Shown here in pieces: positions 32,565 through 42,539 of a stretch of 64,000 nt of DNA. The stretch spans positions 57,059,362 to 57,123,361 of the forward strand of contig NC_030826.1 of the NCBI RefSeq assembly GCF_001704415.2, in the 5' to 3' direction. Position numbers and translations under genes: made by a program. The notes beneath the pieces were generated by a model. That model saw only the letters and a program-made list of their open reading frames with translations, ran no database searches and was not told the DNA's origin. The stretch comes from Capra hircus (lineage: Eukaryota; Chordata; Mammalia; Artiodactyla; Bovidae). Numbering within the stretch: position 1 is the first letter of the stretch; every line of letters begins with the position of its first letter.

Positions 32565-32829
32565 CGGCCGCCTTGGTGGCTCAGCAGTAAAGAATACACC
32601 TGTGCGCCGCAGGGGATGCAGGTTCAATCCCTGCTCCAGGAGGACACCACGTGCCACGGAGCAACGAGGCCAGGAGCCACAACTGCTGGACCCCACAGGC
32701 CCTAGAGTCCCTGCCCCCCAGCTGGAGCAGCCACCGCCACAAGAAGTGCCTGCTCGCTGCGGCTGGAGAAAAGCCCGCCCGCAACGCAGACCGGCACCGC
32801 CGAAAACCAGACAGAAATCATTTTTTTAG
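32565..32829 (+). mobile_element. tRNA-derived SINE, long form, with 14-bp target duplication
   Basis: 'ccgccttggtggctcagcagtaaag' head, 'ggttcaatccctgctccagg' B-box and a GC-rich body. The perfect 14-base duplication aaaaagcctccccc lies at 32551-32564 and 32830-32843. Confidence 0.94.
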
Positions 32830-33065
32830 AAAAAGCCTCCCCCACCTCCCAGTAGATAAAGCAGATTTTCTCTGATGCCTCCTCTCATAAAGAACCTTGT
32901 TTCTCCGTCCTAACTGTTGTTGCAATATGCCGCTGCGGGGCTGTCGGTTGCTGTTCTTGTGCTTTTTCCCCTAACCCTGCCGTAAGTTCCTAGCACCTGT
33001 CGCAGAGCCTGCCTGACCCACGGAGGGGACTCGGCACTGTCCGTGAGAGTACTGGGTGACTTGTT

Positions 33066-33199
33066 AAACACATATTTATTTGACTGCCCTGAGCCTTAGT
33101 TGCAGCATCTGCAGTCTAGTTCCCTGACCAGGGATTGAACCCGGGCCCCCTGCTTTGGGAGCCAGGAGTCTTAGCCACTGGACCACCAGAGAAGTCCCG
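33066..33199 (-). mobile_element. CHR-type SINE
   Basis: 'ttccctgaccagggattgaacccgggccccctg' and 'ccactggaccaccagagaagtccc' in minus orientation. Confidence 0.92.
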
Positions 33200-33439
33200 G
33201 TATTTGATGAGTTTAGAGGGAAACTGCTGTGTGCAGAGTATGCGGCCAGGTATTTTAGAGGGATTTCCTCATGAATGTCATTAAATAGAACTGCCTCATG
33301 AAGATTTCAGTGTAGCAGAAAGGGATAAAGAAGGTGTATGAAGAAGTTGAATGCAGGGGCAAAGTCGTGGAGGAGGCAAGGGCATGCCAAGACAGGGGCG
33401 AGTCCGGACGCTCGCTGGCTGCTGGCCGGCCCCGCCCTG

Positions 33440-33530
33440 ACTGCTCAAGCTGGACAAACCACTCTATCTCCGTGAGCTTTAATTTCCTCACTGACGAAAT
33501 GGAGCTAATAAAACCCGAGAGAGAAGAAAG
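33440..33530 (+). repeat. MIR SINE fragment
   Basis: 'agctttaatttcctcactgacgaaatggagctaataa' resembles forward MIR. Confidence 0.6.
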
Positions 33531-33919
33531 AAACACTATTACCATGAAATTGCTTTAAATTGTTCAAATATATCTTCAGAGTTCTGTGAAAAGTTTTTTA
33601 AATAGATAAAATTATTGTGAAGACTGAAATCAATGTGATTTATTGATGCAATTTTTTTATAGACAGAGCCAAGTAATAAAAATTAGTAAACAACTAAAAG
33701 ATACGCATTTAGGAAAATTGAGCTTTGTCGTATTACTATGCAGATGAAATGAAAAATCCATGTGAAGTCCAACTAGAAAGAAACCTAGTGTAGAGTCAGC
33801 AACTATTTGGGTGGCGGAGGGAATCTTTGTTGGAGAGGTTGATGTTAAAACTGTGAAAAATGCATAGGATTCCAATATTCTGATACAATGAATATTAGAC
33901 CCAGTTTTACCACTTTAAT

Positions 33920-34440
33920 ATACTCTTCCTGTCTCTATGGCTACATAACAAATAACCCCAGACATCAGGCACTGCTCAGTCACTCATCATGTCCAACTCT
34001 TTGCCACCCCACGGACTACAATCTGCCAGGCTCCTCTGTCCATGGGATCGTCCAGGCAAGAATACTGGAGGGGTTTGCCATTTCCCTCTTCAGGGGGTGG
34101 ACCGCAATAATTTGTCTTGCTCACAGATTCTGTGAGTCTGGACAGAACATGATGGGAACAGCTTGTCTCTGCTCTTTAATGACTGAGGTCTCAACTAGAA
34201 GACCCAAAGGCTAGGGGCTGAAATTACCTGAGGGCTCTCAGGTTCAGTCACGTGTCCAGGGTTGATGCTGGCTGTCGTCTGGGACTTCGGATCCTCTGCA
34301 CAAAAGCTGTTCCTGTGTCTGTGTGGGCTAGACCGAGTTCCCTTACAATGTGGCGCCAGGATTCCAAGCTGGAGTGTCCAGAGAGCCAGGTGGAAGCTAT
34401 ATCCTTCTGATGACCTAGCCTGGAAAGTCACATAGCATCA
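33920..34440. repeat. Unclassified ancient interspersed repeat, split by Bov-tA
   Basis: 'ctatggctacataacaaataacccc' before and 'cagattctgtgagtctgg…gacctagcctggaaagtcacatagcatcactttt' after a Bov-tA fragment belong to one old mammalian repeat that I recognise but cannot name. A second copy is at 38105-38430. Confidence 0.55.
33968..34098 (-). mobile_element. Bov-tA SINE, partial
   Basis: Tail and body only; the tRNA-like head is absent after 'ccctcttcaggggg'. Confidence 0.85.
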
Positions 34441-34507
34441 CTTTTACTCACAGATCCCTCAGATTCAAGGGGAGGGGACATGGATGGGGGTAAATATTGG
34501 TGCAGCC

Positions 34508-34580
34508 AGCTTTTTTAATTGAAGTATAATTGGTGCACAATGTCGTGTTTCAGATGTACAGCAAAGTGATTGACTTATAT
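34508..34580 (-). mobile_element. Antisense L1 tail
   Basis: 'tttttaattgaagtataattggtgcac' to 'tgtacagcaaagtgattgac' is the reverse L1 3' end, running into an AT repeat. Confidence 0.75.
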
Positions 34581-34623
34581 ATGCATATATATATATATAT
34601 ATATATAATATATATATATATAT
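34578..34623. repeat. (AT)n microsatellite
   Basis: About 46 bases of almost pure AT alternation, self-complementary throughout, with one aa interruption. Confidence 0.95.
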
Positions 34624-34817
34624 GGGCTTCCCTGGGAGCTCAGCTGGTAAAGACTCTGCCTGCAATGCAGGAGACCCCGGTTCAATTCCTGGGTTGGGAA
34701 GATCCCCTGGAGAAGGCCATGGCACCCCACTCCAGTATTCTTGCCGGGGAAGTCCCATGGACAGATGAGCCTGGCAGGCTACAGTCCCTGGGGTCACAAA
34801 GAGTGAGCCATGACTTA
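34624..34817 (+). mobile_element. Bov-tA SINE
   Basis: Full-length body 'gggcttccctgggagctcagctgg' to 'cacaaagagtgagccatgac', starting directly at the AT repeat. Confidence 0.93.
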
Positions 34818-35510
34818 GTAGCTGAGGACGAGTCGAAGCCCACCCTGACGCCAGCAGGCAGGTGGGCAATCAAGCCTTCCCACCTGCATCTCTGCCGTTC
34901 TTCTCCGGGCTGATGGAACATCAGAGCTGGGACCCATGGTTCCCTCTCTGTCTGCTGATGGGGTAGACATGCTTCTAAAGGAGCAACATGATGTTGTGTT
35001 GACACGTCTGTGCAGGCTCGCACGCAAGGGCCAGGAAGCTGGCCCCCAGAAGTGCCTTTCACCCCACACCTAAACCCTTGCCACAGTACAGGGCAGGGGA
35101 CCAGGGCCAGACTCCGGGGTCTGAGTTCACATCCTGCCTCTGCCCCATCCCAACCATGTACATGCTATTGGACACGTCAACCAGCGTGTTTCAGAAGGTT
35201 CTTTTTTTTCCATTGTAAACTCTTTGAAATAATGACCGACGTCTCCTGGTTGTGAATGAATCCACTGATTCATGGACATACAGGCGTAAATGGATATAAA
35301 GCCCAAAAGCACCAAGCGGAGCACGCCGTCGTGAGGGAGGGGGTGATGGGGCCGCGTGAGGTGGTCCAAACGCGGTGGCTGTTCCCGGTGGCCACCCTGT
35401 GTCTGCCCTGCAATTTCCTTGCGCTCCCACCACTCCCCACCCAGGAGCCGGGCAGTCTCGGTTGCTGACCTCCGGCCGCTGACCCCTACGTGTGCTCTTC
35501 CCTCCCGCAG
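34818..35510. other. Intron end before the Ig2 first exon
   Basis: Nothing recognised apart from the acceptor region. Confidence 0.6.
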
Positions 35511-35658
35511 ACATGGGGAGCTTCGAGGAGGGCGAGAAGCACCAGAGCGTCTCCCACGGAGAGGCCGCTGTCATCCGTGCCCCACGCATCTCCAGCTTCC
35601 CGCGGCCGCAGGTGACCTGGTTTCGGGATGGCCGCAAGATTCCGCCCAGCAGCCGCAT
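35511..35658 (+). CDS. SDK2: SDK2 exon, first half of Ig domain 2
   Basis: The exon is 148 bases. Two bases complete the Tyr codon, 48 full codons follow, and AT of an Ile codon ends the exon. The translation starts YMGSFEEGEK and has the core tryptophan in PQVTWFRDGRKI (about residue 36). No cysteine occurs anywhere in this exon: the position where an Ig B-strand cysteine is expected, about 12 residues before the tryptophan, is proline or alanine. In my recollection of SDK1 and SDK2 from other mammals this half of Ig2 also lacks the cysteine, so it looks like a family trait and not damage. The acceptor is ctcccgcag and the donor is AT|gtgagc. Long antisense reading frames across it reflect GC-rich sequence only. 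Confidence 0.93.
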
Positions 35659-36659
35659 GTGAGCGTCCCCCCCATCCCACCCCCGGGGGCGGGTGTGAGA
35701 AGCCAGCCCCACCCGGGAGAGGCGACCTGGGGCCACGCGGAACCCCCAGATGCTGAGGATGCAAGGTCCTTTCCACTCTGGGATGGGGCCAGGTGGAGGA
35801 CATCCCCAATGAGGGCAGCCGGGTTCCCAGGGGGCCTTTCTGGGAAACCCTGGGCCAAGACTTGGAACTAGGACAGCTCTCGGCCTTCCTGGGGAATCCC
35901 AGGGTGTTGGCCTCTGTCTCTCAGCTGGAGAATAATTCTGCCTCTCAGAGCACTCCAAAAGCTCAAGTTGGCACAGACAGAGGCTCCGTCCCTGTGGCTC
36001 CAGGCCAGGGTTCGGGGCCCACAGGCAGGCGCTGGCGTCTCCCAGGCAGGGTGGACTGCGCTGGGTGTTTCTGCTGGGCGGGCGGGTGTGTCTGGGTGTC
36101 CATCGGTGTGCGCGGCTGTGTGTTCTGGCTGCGGGGAGGAGGGGAGGCCTGGCAGGGAGAGGAACACACGGTCCTTTCAGCGCTAACAAGGGCCCTTCTG
36201 TGTAGCCCATGTCAGGGGTGGTGGCCGCTGGGCTTGTGGGCAGAGGGATGGAGCCGACACCTCCCAGGAGGGCGGGCAAGGGGTCAAGGGTGGGACACAG
36301 TGGCCCTCCTGACGCCCCCGGGAGACAGCCAGCAGAGGCGTTCCTCTTTCAGACTCCCACCCGCCCCTGCTCCCAGCAGAGGGGGAAGCCCACCCTTGTC
36401 CTGGTCCCTGTGGGCCGCAGGTCCGCTGAGGGCGGAGCCTGTCTGGTCTCTGGGGGAAGCACCAGCCAAGATGGCCAGTTCTTGCCTTCGGGGAGCGTGA
36501 GGTTCCACGAGAGATGTTATGATCGTGTAACATAGTAACATCCTGGCAAGAGCCGTGGCGGTACGGAGCACCGGTTGGGTTCTCTGGCCTCCGCTATGCA
36601 CACCACACATCACCCTCCGCTCCAGGACAGACACGCGCCTCCCAGCAAGAGGGGCTCTG
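35659..36659. other. Intronic unique sequence after the Ig2 first exon
   Basis: GC-rich, with long spurious open frames on both strands; no recognisable protein. Confidence 0.6.
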
Positions 36660-36850
36660 TCTCCTTGACTTTTCGATCACCAGAGTGAACGTTCAGGAAA
36701 TATTTGTTGAATGAATGACCCTCACGAGAACCTTACGACACTGCTGATTTTATCCCCATTTTACAGATGGTAAAGTGAAGGCCCCCAGAGCTTAACTGCT
36801 TTGGCAAATCTCACGCAACTGGTTCCAGGCTCACCAACTCCAGAGTCAGG
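36660..36850 (-). repeat. MIR/L2-type fragment
   Basis: 'gaaatatttgttgaatgaatga' is L2/MIR 3'-end wording, and 'ttatccccattttacagatggtaaagtg' is the reverse MIR core. Confidence 0.7.
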
Positions 36851-36898
36851 GCCTTTTTGTATAATGGTTTCAGTGTCTTGTTTAAACTACGTATGTGA

Positions 36899-37209
36899 AG
36901 TGAAAGTCACTCAGTCGTATCCGACTCTTTGTGACCCCATGGACTATACAGTCTGTGGAATTCTCCAGGCCAGAATACTGGAGTGGGTTGCCTTTCCCTT
37001 CTCCAGGGGATCTTTCCAACCCAGGGATTGAACCCAGGTCTCCCACATTGCAGGTGGATTCTTTACAAACTGAGCCACAAGGGAAGCCCAGGAACAGTGG
37101 AGTGGGTAGCCTATCCCTTCTCCAGCGGGTCTTCCAGACCCAGGAATCAAACTGGGGTCTCCTCCATTGCAGGCAGATTCTTTACCAACTGAGCTGTGAG
37201 GGAAGCCCA
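36899..37209 (-). mobile_element. Bov-tA SINE with duplicated head
   Basis: A full minus-strand Bov-tA (36899-37089) is followed by a second head half (37095-37209, 'ctccagcgggtcttccagacccaggaatc…'). It reads as a tandem partial dimer. Confidence 0.88.
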
Positions 37210-37220
37210 GATATGTATGT

Positions 37221-37800
37221 CTTTGTGTATTTTGGGCTGTGCTGGGTCTTTATCGCTACACACAGGTTTTCTCTGCTGCTGCTAAGTCGCTTCAGTCGTG
37301 TCCGACTCTGTGCGACCCCATAGACGGCAGCCCACCAGGCTCCCCCGTCCCAGGGATTCTCCAGGCAAGAACACTGGAGTGGGTTGCCATTTCCTTCTCC
37401 AATGCATGAAAGTGAAAAGTGAAAAGTGAAAGTGAAGTCGCTCAGTCATGTCCGACTCTTAGCGACCCCATGGACTGCAGCCTACGAGGCTCCTCCGTCC
37501 ATGGGATTTTCCAGGCAGGAGTGCTGGAGTGGGTGCCATCGCCTTCTCCCAGGTTTTCTCCAGTTGCGGGGAACGGGAGCTACTCTCTGGTTGCGGTGAG
37601 AGGGCTTCCCATCGCGATGGCTTCTCTTGTTGCCGAGCACGGGCTCTAAAGACGCTGTCTTCAGTCGTTGCAGTTTGCAGCCTCAGAAGCTGCGGCGCAC
37701 GGGATTAGCTGCTCCATGGCATGGGGCATCTTCCCAGACCAGGGACTGAGCCCGTCTCTCCAGCATTGGCAGGCACACTCTTAACCAGTGGACCACCAGA
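37221..37800 (-). mobile_element. tRNA-derived SINE, long form, split by Bov-A2
   Basis: The tail part ('ttttgggctgtgctgggtc') at 37221-37273 and the body and head ('ggagctactctctggttgcgg', 'ttaaccagtggaccacc') at 37550-37800 form one minus-strand SINE. Confidence 0.82.
37274..37549 (-). mobile_element. Bov-A2 dimeric SINE nested in an older SINE, 11-bp duplication
   Basis: Two minus-strand monomers are joined by an expanded (aaaagtga)n linker near 37408-37435, with a (GCT)n tail. caggttttctc at 37263-37273 and 37550-37560 is a perfect target duplication. Confidence 0.95.
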
Positions 37801-37904
37801 ATCAGGATCTTTAATTCTCTTTTGCATGGACATTATTTGAGAGCAGGGACAAAGACATGGGGCTAAACAGGATAAAGTGATTGTACTTGTGGAAAATTGA
37901 TCTG

Positions 37905-38090
37905 GTGATTCTCAACCTGGCTACCATCCGAGATCATTTGGCACCATTTGAAATATATTGATCTTTCGATTCTGCCCCTCACACGCTCTGATTGCATGGA
38001 AACAGTGTGTATGCACCTAGATGTCGGGATTTTTAAAAGCTCCCCAGTGATTCCAGCATGCAGCCACAGTTGAGAACCACTCTCCTGGAA
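37905..38090 (+). mobile_element. MER5A-type (hAT-Charlie) DNA transposon
   Basis: The ends 'tggtgattctcaacc' and 'ggttgagaaccactc' are the MER5A terminal inverted repeats. The interior has 'aaaagctccccagtgattccagcatgcagcc'. Confidence 0.85.
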
Positions 38091-38104
38091 TGCGTCCGTT
38101 ACCT

Positions 38105-38430
38105 CCAGGTACCATAGTGCTGCATAACAAGTGGTCCCAATGGCCTGATGCGAAAAGCATGCGTTTAGTGTTCACATCAGCAGACTGGTGAGCTTGGCCT
38201 GGCTCTCTCGCTTGTTCGGGGCTGGCTGATTAGAATGTCTGGGTGAGTCCCTTCTGATCTGCTTGCCCCAGCCTCCAGCCAGCCGGCCCTAACTTCTCCT
38301 CTTGGCAGTCACAGAACCAGCAAAGTCAAGGTTCTGCTGACATCCCAATGGTCAAGGCAAGTCACGTGGTAGAAGTCAGACTAAAGATGAAGGGAAATTA
38401 ACTCTGCTCTTGAGAGACCTAGAGAGTCAC
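38105..38430. repeat. Second copy of the unclassified ancient repeat
   Basis: 'accatagtgctgcataacaagtggtccc' and the following text resemble the repeat at 33920-34440. Family not named. Confidence 0.45.
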
Positions 38431-39913
38431 CTGGCGGGCATGCTGCTACAGAGCAGGTGGTGGTTGAGGGGGACCCCAGGTTCACAGGTGGACCCGTGCT
38501 GTGTGTGAGGACCAGGCTCCCTTAGGCCTAGTGAAAGTTCAATAAAAGCTGCGAGTGAGGACGATTAACACAGAGACGAGGCTGAGTCGCAGGAGGGGAT
38601 CGCCCTGCCACGTGGATGCTGAGACAGGCAGCAAGTCCTGGTCGCTTCCCGACTCCCTTTTCTGAGCCAATCTCCAGGGCCCTCCAACCGACTAGGAATG
38701 GCTGCAGAAATACTGTGCTGAGGAGGACCCTGAAGACTCAGACTCGACGGGAAGAGCGCCAGCATGGATGAACCACGTGCGCCATTGCCACCGGAGGACC
38801 CGAGTGGACATCTGTCTCCCGGGTTTGCCGCATTAGACATAGCTCTTTCTGCAACCTCACTCCCATCACCCCTTTCCTGACAGCTTCCCACCTCCTCTGG
38901 CCATTCCTGGCCTCTGCCATCACCCCCCCTTTTTTCATTCCCAACAGCCACTGTCACCAGAACAGAACGCCCTCAGGTTCCATGCACACACATGCACACA
39001 CACCTTCCTGGTCACGCCCACCCCCTCCAGCCCTCCTACCAAACACACACGAGAATACAGGGCATTTTTCTCTCAGCAATTATAGCAGATTAATATTCGT
39101 AACCCAGAGGAAAGGTCCCTGGAAACAAATCCTCTGGTGTCTGTTTGCCGGAGATACGCGTCTGATGAGCGCTATCAGCCGTCGGGGCACAGGGGCTGCG
39201 CTATCTACAGAGGACCGCTGTCCCTCCTGGGGCGGAAGCAGAGATTAGCAGCCACCCCCTACCCCCACCCCTTCCTTGATACTCATTGTTGAAAAGGAGA
39301 TAAGATTCCTAACAGATGCACGCTGAGGGTTTGGGGGCAGGTTCTAGGGTGATTTATTTTACTCCTAATTAAATGATCAATTGCCCCACACCCCCGGAGC
39401 CGGGAAAAAAGGGCTGGCTTCATTGGAGGGAACGGAAGGGTCAATAAGAGAAGCGGGACAGACCCAAGAAATTGAAACCAGGGGAGTGTGGCTGAAGAAC
39501 GTAACCCAGCCTCTGCTGAGAGGGGACCCCTGACGTCCACGCCCTGCAAGAATCCTGGCAGCCTCCTTCAGCATGGGTGCCCCTGGGCGAGCCGACTGGA
39601 AGCCCTCCTGAGTGCCGCAGGTAGCTGGTGCGCTTTGGAAGTGAGCGACAGGGTCGTGCCAGAACCATCTATCAAGGGGATGGTCATCCTGCTGAAGGCT
39701 GTGAGCCCGGGGACCTTTCTCAGTAGCCTCCTGTGTTCGCTGCCCTCTGCTGACTCCGCTCACTGGGAACTCAAACCCAGGCCCCAGGGGTCCCGGACAC
39801 AGAGCTCTCCTCCAGAGGCAGGCAGAGCCACTCTGGCCGCATCACAGACAGACCCCTAAACCCAGAGACTCAGCACCGTGGAAGTTTATTTCCTGCCAAC
39901 TTAAAGAGCTTTA
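38431..39913. other. Intronic unique sequence, about 1.5 kb
   Basis: No young repeat. A balanced-composition segment at 39055-39400 could be a conserved element; the rest shows nothing. Confidence 0.5.
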
Positions 39914-40122
39914 GAGCTTCCCTAGTGGCTCAGACAGTAAAGAATCTGCCTGCAATGCAGGAGCCCCAGGCTCTGCCCTGGGGTTGGGAAGACCCCCTGG
40001 AGGAGGGCATGGCAACCCAGTCCAGTATTCTTGCCTGGAGAATCCCACGAACAGAGGAGCCTGGTGGGCTATGGTCCATGGGGTCGCAAAGAGTCGGACA
40101 TGACTGAGCAACTAACACTTTC
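39914..40122 (+). mobile_element. Bov-tA SINE, first copy of a local duplication
   Basis: Full-length Bov-tA whose 3' flank (40121-40214) recurs after the Bov-tA at 41681. It shares the unusual 'ctcagacagtaaag' head wording with that copy. Confidence 0.92.
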
Positions 40123-40580
40123 ACTTCCTTTTTTCACCCTAAGAGGGGGCTGAGGGGGACATGTGAACTCCAGAAGGCTGTGTCAGAGGCAGGCTGTGGC
40201 TTTTGAATCAACCTAAACAGACTCGTGGTGTTGGAGAAGACTCTTGAGAGTCCCTTGGACTGCAAGGAGATCCAACCAGTCCATTCTGAAGGAGATCAGC
40301 CCTCGGATTTCTTTGGAAGGAATGATGCTAAAGCTGAAGCTCCAGTACTTTGGCCACCTCGTGCGAAGAGTTGACTCATTGGAAAAGACTCTGATGCTGG
40401 GAGGGATTGGGGCAGGAGAAGAAGGGGACAACCGAGGATGAGATGGCTGGATGGCATCACTGACTGGATGGACGTGCGTCTGAGTGAACTCCGGGAGTTG
40501 GTGATGGACAGGGAGGCCTGGCGTGCTGCGGACATGACTGAGAGACTGAACTGAACTGAAACAGACTAGGGATTAGGCAG
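40121..40580 (+). repeat. Local duplication, copy 1 (interrupted by BovB)
   Basis: Positions 40121-40214 match 41886-41979 with four mismatches in 94 bases. After removing the BovB at 40224-40558, similarity continues for about 20 bases ('agggattaggc' against 'caggattaggc'). Confidence 0.9.
40224..40558 (+). mobile_element. BovB 3' fragment with 9-bp target duplication
   Basis: About 335 bases of the BovB C-terminal coding region and 3' end, ending in repeated 'gaact'. aaacagact at 40215-40223 and 40559-40567 is the target duplication. Coding remnants are truncated and not functional. Confidence 0.93.
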
Positions 40581-40768
40581 CCTCCCTCCCCCGCAGCCTT
40601 CACCCACCTCCACAAGCTGCACTAAAGGACCAGGTCCCTGCAGCGGGTTCCCTGCTCTCCGCTGGGGACTCTGGGCATGTTCATGGGGACATGGTCGCCA
40701 TCCCTGTCCCACTGTGTTGACTTGAAAATATTTCAGCCTGGCGCTGTCCTCATTCCCATCACCCCACT

Positions 40769-41073
40769 TGTTGCTGTTCACTCGCTCAGTCGTGTCCAAC
40801 TCTTTGTGACCCCATGGCCTGCAGCACACCAGGCTTCCTGTCCTTCCCCATCTCCCAGAGCTTGCTCAAACTCATGTCCATTGAGTGCATGAGGCCATCC
40901 AACCACCTCATCCTCTGTCGTCCCCTTCTCCTCCTGCCCTCAATCTTTCCCAGCATCAGGGTCTTTTCCAGTAAGTTGGCTCTTCACAGCAGGTGGTCAA
41001 AGTATTGGAGCTTCAGCTTCAGCATCAGTCCTTCCAATGAATATTCAGGGTTGACTTCCTTTAGAATTAGCTG
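40769..41073 (-). mobile_element. BovB 3' fragment, antisense
   Basis: 'ctcgctcagtcgtgtccaactctttgtgacc' to 'gaatattcagggttgacttcc' is an older BovB variant in minus orientation, 210 bases after the + strand fragment. Confidence 0.88.
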
Positions 41074-41089
41074 GAGGTTAAAAGACCTC

Positions 41090-41680
41090 TTCAGGAGAAA
41101 AAAAAAAAAAAGGACATCATTAGGGTTCCCAGGAATTGGAGAGGAAGGCTTAGTCTTCCCACTTCCTGGAGCACAGCAGGCAATGTAAGTCCCAGCACTG
41201 GAATCCCAAAAACCAGAATGGGGGGACCCTGGCCCAGCCTGGCTGAGAGAGACCAAGCTGGAGAGGCATTCACGGGGTTGTTTATTTGAGAGCCCGTTTA
41301 AAAGTCTGTCACATTCACCTAATGGGAGAATTTGAAAAGAATTCAACTGGATTTGTCCTTGTTAAACTAACATTAAGGATGTTTAACAGCTGTCTCGGGC
41401 ATATCACATTAAAATCCGGAGATAGACTCGACAAACTAATGCTGTTGCTCGTCATCAGGAGGATGGGGGAAAGGAGATGCTGGGCAGAGCCGGCCCGGGC
41501 AGGGCTCCTGCCCCCACACCCGGAGGGTGCCCAGCTTCCGCCTGGACAAGCCCTTCACCCAACCTGTGGACGTGGGGGCTGAGGGGCTGCACCCCGCTGC
41601 CCAGACGGTTTCCCTTTTCCCTCTCAACCAGCCCTGACAGCCCCTCTAATTGGCTGGATTCAGGGTAAAGAAAATGGAGG
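41090..41680. other. Intronic unique sequence with AT-rich island
   Basis: A poly(A) run at 41099-41112 is followed by unique sequence. 41280-41460 is AT-rich and repeat-free with tgtttattt, a CAGCTG E-box and cacattaaaat. Confidence 0.4.
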
Positions 41681-41888
41681 TGCTTCCCTGGTGGCTCAGA
41701 CAGTAAAGAGTCTGCCTCGATGCAGAAGACCCAGGTTTGACCCCTGGGTCAGGAAGATATCCCTGGAGAAGGGAATGGCAACCCACTCCAGTATTCTTGC
41801 CTGGAGAATTCTGTAGACAGTGGAGCCTGATGGGCTACAGTCTGTGGGAGTCTCAAAGAGTCAGACACAACTGAAGCAACTACCTTCA
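41681..41888 (+). mobile_element. Bov-tA SINE, second copy of a local duplication
   Basis: Full-length Bov-tA, more diverged from copy 1 than their shared flank, as expected if the SINE body has its own history or recombined. Confidence 0.92.
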
Positions 41889-42003
41889 CTTCCTTTTTTC
41901 ACCCTAAGAGGGGGCAGAGGGGGACGTGTGAACCCCAGAAGGCTGTGTCAGAGGCAGGCTGTGGCTTTTGAATCAGCCTAAACAGATTCAGGATTAGGCT
42001 AAG
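41886..42003 (+). repeat. Local duplication, copy 2 (uninterrupted)
   Basis: Carries the same roughly 115-base non-SINE sequence as 40121-40223 plus 40568-40580, without the BovB insertion. It lies about 400 bases upstream of an SDK2 exon. Confidence 0.9.
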
Positions 42004-42405
42004 GCAGTGATTCTGGAATGGGTCTGCTCATCGCTAAATGTATTATCATCTCTCATCATTCACTCATTCTGGGGAAGGAATTTCTTTAGTTCTGGACCCT
42101 CCTGGTGCAGAGATGGCCCGAAAGGGTAGAATTCTGGGGGAGCTCCGGCCCCTAGCCAGGCCTGGGGTGGACACAGAGAAGCGTCGCCTGGACAGTCTCA
42201 GACCCCTGGACGTGCTCTGTATCTGGTCCCCAGCGCTTGTGAAGTATTGGGATTCTCTGCAAACTAATCGTGGCTGGAGTTCAGGCAGTCAGTGGTGCCG
42301 GGGGGTGGGCTGGAGAAAGGGCTATTGGGCACCTGGCTTCATGTGCCTGCTCGCATCGCATCCCTGGAGGCCCGCCTGTCAGAGGTGTCCTTTTCTGCTT
42401 CCCAG

Positions 42406-42539
42406 AGCCATCACCCTGGAGAACACGCTTGTCATCCTGTCGACCGTGGCGCCCGACGCGGGCCGCTACTACGTGCAGGCTGTAAACGACAAGAACGGGG
42501 ACAACAAGACGAGCCAGCCCATCACTCTCGCCGTGGAGA
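42406..42539 (+). CDS. SDK2: SDK2 exon, second half of Ig domain 2
   Basis: The exon is 134 bases. One base completes Ile, 44 codons follow, and the first base of an Asn codon ends it. It encodes an E-F-G strand region with the D-A-G-x-Y-Y motif (residues 17-22), but the usual F-strand Cys is Val (YYVQAVN). Together with the preceding exon this makes Ig2 free of cysteine. An N-glycosylation sequon (NKT, residues 33-35) follows. The acceptor is cttcccag and the donor is the consensus A|gtaagt. It lies about 400 bases downstream of the second copy of a local duplication. Confidence 0.94.

Noticed and set aside
35191..36279. 362-codon antisense open frame across an SDK2 exon
   Set aside because: GC-rich sequence lacks stop codons in several frames. 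The translation is proline/arginine-rich with no domain, and it overlaps a well-supported sense exon.
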